From NCBI GenBank assembly GCA_945861175.1, contig CAMATR010000046.1, forward strand, positions 1 through 8,526: 8,526 bases of DNA, given 5' to 3'. Both the position numbers and the translations under genes were made by a program. Below the pieces are notes generated by a model. It ran no database searches. It was given only the letters and a program-made list of their open reading frames with translations, and was not told the DNA's origin. This DNA comes from Chitinophaga pinensis (GTDB lineage: Bacteria; Bacteroidota; Bacteroidia; Flavobacteriales_D; Crocinitomicaceae). This document shows positions 5,901-8,526 of this stretch, one piece after another. Position 1 is the stretch's first letter. Each line of letters opens with the position of its first letter.

Positions 5901-5940
5901 CACCGCTTAAAGAACTGCTAAAACAAAAAATTATATAAAA

Positions 5941-8280
5941 ATGGCTAAAAATCTTGTAATTGTTGAGTCACCCGCTAAAGCAAAGACTATTGAGGGATAC
6001 CTCGGAAAAGACTTTGTTGTGAAATCTAGTTTTGGACATGTTAGGGATCTATCAAAAAAAGGATTATCTATCGATATAGAGCATGGATTTAAGCCTAATT
6101 ATGAGGTTTCTGCAGATAAAAAGCAAATTGTTTCAGAATTGAAAAAATTAGCGAAGGAAGCACAGACAGTTTGGCTCGCTACGGACGAAGATCGAGAAGG
6201 GGAGGCTATTTCTTGGCATTTATACGAGACTTTAGATCTAGCAAAAAAGGATACTAAAAGGATAACGTTTAATGAAATAACGAAAACAGCAATTTTAAAG
6301 GCGATTGAAAAGCCTAGAGAAATTAATAAGAAATTGGTAGATGCTCAGCAGGCTAGAAGAGTATTAGACCGTATTGTGGGCTTTGAACTTTCACCAGTTT
6401 TGTGGAAAAAAGTTCGTCCGAGTTTGTCTGCTGGCCGAGTTCAATCCGTCGCAGTGCGATTAATCGTTGAGCGAGAACGTGAAATTGAAAAGCATAAAAC
6501 AGAGGGTTTTTATAGGATTAATGGTCTGTTTTCCTCTGCTAAAGGAAAAGTGAAATCAGAACTATCGAAGCATCTAAACAACGAAAATGACTCTTTGTCT
6601 TTTTTGGAATCATGTAAGAATGCAAATTTTATCGTAGAAGATGTCCAACAAAAACCGGCAACAAAATCTCCTTCTGCGCCATTCACAACATCAACCTTGC
6701 AGCAGGAAGCAAGCTTAAAGCTGGGTTTCTCCGTGTCAAGAACAATGTCTGTAGCTCAGCGACTCTATGAGGCAGGGCGAATTACATACATGAGAACTGA
6801 TTCTGTCAATTTATCTGAAACAGCTGTTACAGGTGCCAAAAGTGAGATATCTAGAGCATTTGGTGAAAACTATTCCAAACCAACAAAGTATACCACGAAA
6901 AGTAGTAATGCACAAGAGGCGCACGAGGCTATTCGTCCTACGGATTTTGGTGTTCATTCAATCACAGGAGAGAGAGATGATGAAAAACTTTACGATTTGA
7001 TTTGGAAAAGATCTATTGCATCACAAATGGCTCATGCACAACTAGAGCGTACAACGATAAAAATTGCAGCTTCAGGTGTTTCTGATCATTTCGTTGCTAA
7101 AGGTGAGGTCATCAAATTTGACGGTTTTTTAAAAGTTTACCTTGAATCAAATTTAGATCAAGAACAAGATGAAGATGAGGAGACCGCAAGTGAAAGTTTA
7201 CTGCCAGATTTGAAAAAAGGAGATGGTCTTGAAAAAGAATCAATTGTTGCAATGGAGCGATTCTCTCGACCGCCTTCTAGACATGTTGAAGCTTCATTAG
7301 TGAAAAAAATGGAAGAACTAGGAATCGGCAGGCCTTCAACTTATGCTCCGACAATTTCTACGATTCAAAAAAGAGGCTATGTTGAAAAAGTTGAAAGGGA
7401 GGGTGAAAAGCGGAACTATGTAGTTCTTGAATTGGCCAATAATTCAATTTCAAAAGAAGAGCGGTCCGAAACAACAGGAAAAGAGAAGAATAAATTGTCA
7501 CCTACAGATATTGGAATCGTTGTTACTGATTTTCTTGTCGAGCATTTTGAACGCATAATGGACTATCACTTTACTGCGAAGGTAGAAGAAGAGTTTGATG
7601 AAATTGCGAAAGGATTAATTCAATGGACCAGCATGATACATGAATTTTATGATCCCTTTCACAAGAATGTTGAAAATACATTGGAAAACTCTGATAGAGC
7701 GACAGGAGAGAGAATTCTCGGTACACATCCTGTTTCAGGTAAAAAAGTGTTGGCAAGAATTGGTCGATTTGGACCAATGATTCAAGTTGGAGACGAACAA
7801 GAAGATGGAGAAAAACCCCAATTTGCATCTTTACTCAAAGAGCAGTCTATTAATTCTGTTTCTTTGGACGAGGCACTCAAGCTATTCGATTTACCGAGAA
7901 ATTTAGGGGAATATGAGGGACTTGATTTAAAAGTGAATATCGGTCGATTTGGACCATATGTGCAATATGGTAAAAGCTTCGCTTCAATTCCAAAGGATGA
8001 TGATCCTTTATCTATGTCAAGAGAACGCGCAATTGAAATTGTCAACGCAAAAAAAGAAGACGATGCAAATAAATTAATTAAAACGTTTGAATCAAGAGAT
8101 GATGTTCAACTGCTGAACGGAAGATGGGGAGCATATTTAAAGATTGGTAAAAATAATTTCAAACTACCAAAGGGAACTGAAGCTGATAAATTGAGCCTTG
8201 AAGAATGCTTGCAAATAGCAGAAAGTCAAGGGACTAATTCTAAAAAGTCAGCACCGAAAAAGACTGCACGCAAAAAGTAA
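5941..8280 (+). CDS. topA: DNA topoisomerase I (type IA), without zinc fingers
   Basis: TopA relaxes negative supercoils by nicking one strand and passing the other. The 779 residues begin with the Toprim domain: VESPAKAKTIEGYLG (8-22) with catalytic E9, FGHVRDL (31-37), and the acidic LATDEDREGEAISWHL (79-94) with D82, D84 and E86. The gate domains follow, with DAQQARRVLDRIVGFELSPVLW (134-155), SAGRVQSVAVRLIVERE (163-179) and the active-site GRITYMRTDS (279-288), where Y283 forms the covalent DNA link. EAHEAIRPT (326-334) and GIGRPSTYAPTISTIQKRGY (461-480) complete the core. The C-terminus has no Cys4 zinc fingers. Instead it has three repeats of the topoisomerase C-terminal type, centred on IGRFGPMIQVG (607-617), IGRFGPYVQYG (667-677) and NGRWGAYLKIG (726-736), then a Lys-rich tail (KKSAPKKTARKK). 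It is a little shorter than many Bacteroidota homologues. The ATG at 5941 gives the standard MAKNLVIVESPAKAKTI start. Confidence 0.98.
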   Translation: MAKNLVIVESPAKAKTIEGYLGKDFVVKSSFGHVRDLSKKGLSIDIEHGFKPNYEVSADKKQIVSELKKLAKEAQTVWLATDEDREGEAISWHLYETLDLAKKDTKRITFNEITKTAILKAIEKPREINKKLVDAQQARRVLDRIVGFELSPVLWKKVRPSLSAGRVQSVAVRLIVEREREIEKHKTEGFYRINGLFSSAKGKVKSELSKHLNNENDSLSFLESCKNANFIVEDVQQKPATKSPSAPFTTSTLQQEASLKLGFSVSRTMSVAQRLYEAGRITYMRTDSVNLSETAVTGAKSEISRAFGENYSKPTKYTTKSSNAQEAHEAIRPTDFGVHSITGERDDEKLYDLIWKRSIASQMAHAQLERTTIKIAASGVSDHFVAKGEVIKFDGFLKVYLESNLDQEQDEDEETASESLLPDLKKGDGLEKESIVAMERFSRPPSRHVEASLVKKMEELGIGRPSTYAPTISTIQKRGYVEKVEREGEKRNYVVLELANNSISKEERSETTGKEKNKLSPTDIGIVVTDFLVEHFERIMDYHFTAKVEEEFDEIAKGLIQWTSMIHEFYDPFHKNVENTLENSDRATGERILGTHPVSGKKVLARIGRFGPMIQVGDEQEDGEKPQFASLLKEQSINSVSLDEALKLFDLPRNLGEYEGLDLKVNIGRFGPYVQYGKSFASIPKDDDPLSMSRERAIEIVNAKKEDDANKLIKTFESRDDVQLLNGRWGAYLKIGKNNFKLPKGTEADKLSLEECLQIAESQGTNSKKSAPKKTARKK

Positions 8281-8375
8281 TATTTTAGTTTTTAAACATC
8301 TGTCTTTTCAATACTTTCTGGCTGTTCTAGCAATGCTATCTTGCTTTAATTTAGTTTTGGACAAAATCATCATGT
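8281..8375 (+). other. topA/arginase-like intergenic region
   Basis: These 95 bp separate topA from the next plus-strand gene. They are AT-rich. No intrinsic terminator with a T run is seen after topA; the 11-bp palindrome TAGCAATGCTA (8328-8338) has too small a loop to serve as one. A -7-like box lies at 8352-8359. Either read-through or an independent promoter is possible. Confidence 0.5.
8352..8359 (+). promoter_or_regulatory. Possible -7 box for the arginase-like gene
   Basis: TAGTTTTG matches the Bacteroidota -7 consensus TAnnTTTG at every defined position and lies 16 bp before the start codon at 8376, which would give a very short leader. No TTTG or TTG occurs 17-23 bases upstream, so the -33 element is missing and the call is weak. 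Confidence 0.3.
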
Positions 8376-8526
8376 ATGAAAGACATTTCTATTTACTTTT
8401 CTCCCATTTCAATAGAAGGAGAATTCAGCGAGTTAACACTTGGCGGCTCTATTTTCCGTCATACTGAAGCTAACTTTCCTGAAATAAAAAAGGGTGGCGC
8501 TGCAATAATATACGTTCCTGAGTACA
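8376..8526 (+). CDS. Arginase-superfamily protein (formimidoylglutamase-like), N-terminus only
   Basis: Fifty codons are present before the window ends: MKDISIYFSPIS, then FSELTLGGSIFRHT, then FPEIKKGGAAIIYVPEY. The pattern of an N-terminal IxIYFxP strand, an FPEIK...GAAIIYVPEY strand and presumably a following Arg-Gly resembles the N-terminus of Bacteroidota proteins annotated as formimidoylglutamase or arginase. These are binuclear-manganese ureohydrolases that split formiminoglutamate, arginine or agmatine. None of the metal-binding motifs (GGxH, DxHxD, DxD) is in view because they lie further downstream, so the substrate cannot be judged. From memory, a gene of this family follows topA in several Flavobacteriia, often near gliding genes gldK-N; this is recalled, not seen. 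The start at 8376 is preferred to an overlapping ATG at 8372, whose frame stops after 31 codons. Confidence 0.65.
   Translation, partial: MKDISIYFSPISIEGEFSELTLGGSIFRHTEANFPEIKKGGAAIIYVPEY

Larger units (their letters stand above)
5693..5940. other. Divergent miaB/topA intergenic region
   Basis: These 248 bp lie between two genes transcribed away from each other. They hold the miaB promoter, a 17-bp palindrome near the middle and an imperfect 15-bp inverted repeat close to topA. The rest is very AT-rich with many A and T runs. I see no RNA gene and no small coding sequence. The last 20 bases before topA are A-rich with no Shine-Dalgarno sequence, as usual in Bacteroidota. No fully convincing plus-strand promoter for topA is visible. 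Confidence 0.6.

Noticed and set aside
8328..8338. Palindrome TAGCAATGCTA as a topA terminator
   Set aside because: The hairpin would have a 3-base loop with a 4-bp stem, or a 1-base centre, and no T run follows directly.
8372..8467. Alternative start at the ATG at 8372
   Set aside because: That frame reaches a stop after 31 codons and shows no recognisable similarity; the ATG at 8376 stays open to the window end and matches the arginase-type N-terminus.
1..8526. Mobile elements, CRISPR arrays, tRNA/rRNA genes, defence or secondary-metabolite systems
   Set aside because: No transposase, terminal repeats, regularly spaced repeats, tRNA-like folds or relevant genes were seen; composition looks uniform across the window.

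Overview
This window looks like a piece of an AT-rich Bacteroidota chromosome, probably from Flavobacteriales; the order-level placement is tentative. The evidence is the TopA with C-terminal repeats in place of zinc fingers, the LptE and SecG variants, a family-specific hypothetical protein between them, A-rich leaders with no Shine-Dalgarno sequence, and an exact Bacteroidota-type promoter (TTTG-N20-TAnnTTTG) before miaB. All genes are housekeeping or core envelope genes. I see no insertion sequence, phage gene, CRISPR array, tRNA, rRNA or defence island.

Layout. On the minus strand, reading right to left from about 5750, there is a tight five-gene run: miaB (tRNA methylthiotransferase), a stand-alone sigma-54-type AAA+ activator, lptE (LPS-assembly lipoprotein), an uncharacterised 357-residue protein with a TPR-like C-terminus, and secG. 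The junctions are 8 nt, a 1-nt overlap, a 7-nt overlap and 2 nt, so this is almost certainly one transcript. It ends at a strong intrinsic terminator (about 1037-1073). After a gap of about 95 bp comes groES and then groEL, also on the minus strand; groEL runs off the left edge. On the plus strand, diverging from miaB, is topA (DNA topoisomerase I), followed after 95 bp by the first 50 codons of an arginase-superfamily (formimidoylglutamase-like) gene cut by the right edge.

How the genes fit together. lptE and secG both serve envelope biogenesis (LPS insertion into the outer membrane; Sec export). The activator and the hypothetical protein in the same transcript are candidates for regulation of, or a supporting role in, that process. 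groES/groEL form a separate chaperonin unit behind the terminator. The 248-bp miaB/topA intergenic region is the most structured non-coding stretch: it holds the miaB promoter, a 17-bp palindrome and a 15-bp imperfect inverted repeat just before topA.

I did not find a clear new biological system. The items most worth following up are the receiver-less activator with its unusual linker, the conserved hypothetical protein, and the two dyad symmetries in the divergent promoter region.
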